DNA of 64,000 bases, taken from assembly GCF_900215295.1 (NCBI RefSeq), contig NZ_OCMF01000002.1, positions 434,001-498,000 of the forward strand, read 5' to 3'. Position 1 is the stretch's first letter; each line of letters begins with the position of its first letter. The notes below the pieces were generated by a model. That model made no database searches. It had not been told where the DNA came from and saw only the letters and a program-made list of their open reading frames with translations. The DNA is from Salinimicrobium sediminis. Lineage in GTDB: Bacteria > Bacteroidota > Bacteroidia > Flavobacteriales > Flavobacteriaceae. Made by a program: the position numbers and the translations under genes. Below, piece by piece: positions 62,711 to 64,000 of the stretch.

Positions 62711-62939
62711 ACACCTGCAAAAGAACAATGATCAGGAAAAGCTAGAGAATACTCTTGAGGTGCTCGAATCTTTCTGTGACCATCGCTCTGTGACCGATGA
62801 GGAAATGGATGTGATAGGAGAATTGATCAGTAATATTTGTGGTGCTCTGGAGGTTCAAAAAATGATCGGTGAGGGAATGGCCGAAAAGGATGCTGCAAAT
62901 TCCTTTATGCAAAAAGTGCTGAGTTCTATAGATAAATAG
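62691..62939 (+). CDS. DUF6952 family small protein
   Basis: The 82-residue, helical, acidic protein (MKLPVIRHLQKNNDQEKLEN, then SFCDHRSVTDEEMDVIGEL and a C-terminal EGMAEKDAANSFMQKVL) matches what I recall as DUF6952, a short family in Bacteroidota. It overlaps the thioredoxin gene by 20 bp, so the two are translated together. Two Cys residues are present, but no CxxC. It may be a partner or adaptor of the peroxidase-thioredoxin pair; function unproven. Confidence 0.75.
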   Translation: MKLPVIRHLQKNNDQEKLENTLEVLESFCDHRSVTDEEMDVIGELISNICGALEVQKMIGEGMAEKDAANSFMQKVLSSIDK

Positions 62940-62957
62940 AACCTGTATTATATCCAT

Positions 62958-62995
62958 AAAAAAGGCTGCTTTCATAAATTGAAAGCAGCTTTTTT
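62958..62995 (+). terminator. Terminator after the peroxiredoxin operon
   Basis: GCTGCTTTCA (62965-62974) pairs with TGAAAGCAGC (62980-62989) around 5 bases, extended by A/T pairs and followed by TTTTTTG. Confidence 0.76.
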
Positions 62996-63071
62996 GTTTT
63001 ATGACAATTTTAGTAAAATACAAACCCTAAAATTTTAATTTTAGTAGCTCAAACCACCAAGAAAGCAGGAT

Positions 63072-63572
63072 ATGTCACAAATAACGCAAAATGGGAAATC
63101 TGTCACTACATATGGCCACTTACCCGAAAAAGGAGAAAGAGCTCCACACTTTGAACTTTTAAAATCTGATCTAAGCATTGCCACCCTTCAGGATTTTAAA
63201 GGTAAAAGAGTGATCATGAATGTCTTTCCAAGTATAGACACCCACGTTTGTGCTACTTCAGTAAGAAATTTCAACGAAAAAGTAGCCGAACTTGATAATG
63301 TAGTGGTACTTAATATTTCCAGAGATCTTCCTTTTGCACAGGAACGCTTTAAGAAAGAGAACGGAATAGGAAATGTCACCAATCTTTCAGATTTCAGGGA
63401 GCGGAACTTTGGAAAGGATTACGGACTTGAAATGATCGATGGTCCCTGGGAAGGGCTTTTATCACGGGTGGTTATCGTTCTTGATGAAAATGGAAAGATC
63501 CTGCATACCGAACAAGTAAAGGAAATTGATCAGGAACCTGATTATCTGGAAGCACTTAAACCTCTTCTCTAA
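63072..63572 (+). CDS. tpx: Thiol peroxidase (Tpx) lacking the resolving cysteine
   Basis: The 166-residue peroxiredoxin of the Tpx class has its peroxidatic Cys60 in FPSIDTHVCATSVRNFN. In E. coli Tpx the resolving Cys95 lies in RFC after DLPFAQ; here the same place reads DLPFAQERFKKENG, so it is Lys. Cys60 is the only cysteine in the protein, which would make it a 1-Cys enzyme needing an external thiol. Length and other motifs are normal. It shares one base (TAATG) with the dgkA start. Confidence 0.94.
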   Translation: MSQITQNGKSVTTYGHLPEKGERAPHFELLKSDLSIATLQDFKGKRVIMNVFPSIDTHVCATSVRNFNEKVAELDNVVVLNISRDLPFAQERFKKENGIGNVTNLSDFRERNFGKDYGLEMIDGPWEGLLSRVVIVLDENGKILHTEQVKEIDQEPDYLEALKPLL

Positions 63573-63940
63573 TGTATGATTTTATCACCGGCCGAATTAA
63601 AGGAGGTGGTTATGCAATTAAAGGGGCGTGGCTGCTGTTAAAGTATGAGCCCAGCATTCAGGTGCAATTCGTTCTTGCCATCCTCGTTACTATCGCCGGC
63701 TTTTACTTTGAAATCACAGCGACCGAATGGATCCTGCAATTGTTGGCCATTGGCCTGGTGATGGCAACCGAAGGCGTAAATACGGCAATTGAAAACATTG
63801 CCGACTTTGTTCATGCCGATTACCATGTGAAAATAGGAAGGATTAAAGATGTCGCTGCAGGAGCAGTCTTTTTTGCGGCCATAATCGCCTTTATTATAGG
63901 GCTCATCATTTATCTGCCTTATGTATTTTATACCTTTTAA
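63572..63940 (+). CDS. dgkA: Diacylglycerol kinase family membrane protein
   Basis: The 122-residue protein has three hydrophobic helices and the DgkA active-site segment VMATEGVNTAIENIADFVHA. It phosphorylates diacylglycerol or undecaprenol in the inner membrane. It starts within the tpx stop (TAATG), so the two are co-translated. A heptamer repeat begins at its stop codon. Confidence 0.93.
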   Translation: MYDFITGRIKGGGYAIKGAWLLLKYEPSIQVQFVLAILVTIAGFYFEITATEWILQLLAIGLVMATEGVNTAIENIADFVHADYHVKIGRIKDVAAGAVFFAAIIAFIIGLIIYLPYVFYTF

Positions 63941-63981
63941 AGGTTTAAGTTCAAAGTCCAAGGTTTAAAGTTCAAGGTTAC
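63940..63981 (+). repeat. Heptamer repeat array after the dgkA stop codon
   Basis: About six imperfect units of AAGGTTT/AAAGTTC type begin at the last base of the dgkA stop codon and run to about 63981. They match the arrays after lrp and within the end of the lyase gene. Confidence 0.6.
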
Positions 63982-64000
63982 TCCAGTTTAACGATCCCAA

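Noticed and set aside
63978-64000. Possible end of a minus-strand gene reading GIVKLE and TAA at the right edge
   Set aside because: Only six codons are visible, too few to support a gene.

Overview
The window is chromosomal DNA from a member of the Bacteroidota, most likely a marine-type Flavobacteriia. Evidence for this is a SusC/SusD/SusE outer-membrane glycan system, many short lipoprotein signals ending in Cys, promoter boxes of the TAnnTTTG type with an upstream TTTG, almost no Shine-Dalgarno sequences, and typical flavobacterial families (DUF2891, DUF6952, YifB, GH65 beside a SusCD pair). Gene density is high. I see no rRNA, tRNA, CRISPR array, transposase or phage genes.

Layout. 1-136: 5' end of a GNAT-type gene leaving the window. 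384-6624 (minus): a tight run yifB, DUF2891 lipoprotein, Nramp-family permease, pxpA, pxpB, pxpC, which is a 5-oxoproline (pyroglutamate) catabolic unit. 6830-9746 (minus): pfkA, gapA and an N-acetylglucosamine-kinase-like ATPase. 9871-28528: a complete starch/maltodextrin locus. Its minus arm is an operon for an MFS sugar transporter, beta-phosphoglucomutase, a GH65 maltose-type phosphorylase, GH13, GH31 and a GH13 lipoprotein. A LacI-type regulator follows, and the plus arm carries susC, susD, susE and an archaeal-like GH13 alpha-amylase lipoprotein.

28932-33535 (minus): DUF885 lipoprotein, aldose epimerase and a sodium/sugar symporter. 33654-40787 (minus): FMN reductase, pabB, tilS, dsbD and a secreted CocE-type hydrolase. 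40913-49555: DEAD-box helicase, a multi-PAS histidine kinase, a GH3-family (acyl-amido synthetase-like) protein, a TlpA-like thioredoxin (minus) and an M3 peptidase lipoprotein. 49606-54740: phytoene-dehydrogenase-like oxidoreductase with an SDR, several very small proteins, and a MATE pump. 54891-63940: lipoamide dehydrogenase, Lrp regulator facing a methionine-gamma-lyase-like enzyme, deoC-deoD, NhaC antiporter, a peroxiredoxin/thioredoxin/DUF6952 operon, and tpx-dgkA.

How it works together. In the starch locus, surface amylase and SusCDE capture and admit oligosaccharides. Periplasmic GH13/GH31 enzymes shorten them, the MFS protein imports maltose, and GH65 phosphorolysis plus beta-PGM deliver glucose and glucose-6-phosphate next to genes for two glycolytic enzymes. 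A perfect palindrome between lacI and susC is the probable operator.

The most interesting observations are four. (1) The Nramp-family permease in the 5-oxoprolinase operon has lost the metal-binding residues. (2) A heptamer repeat family starts at stop codons in three places. (3) A 14-bp motif occurs twice between the Lrp gene and the lyase, once over the Lrp transcription start. (4) The thiol peroxidase has only one cysteine.
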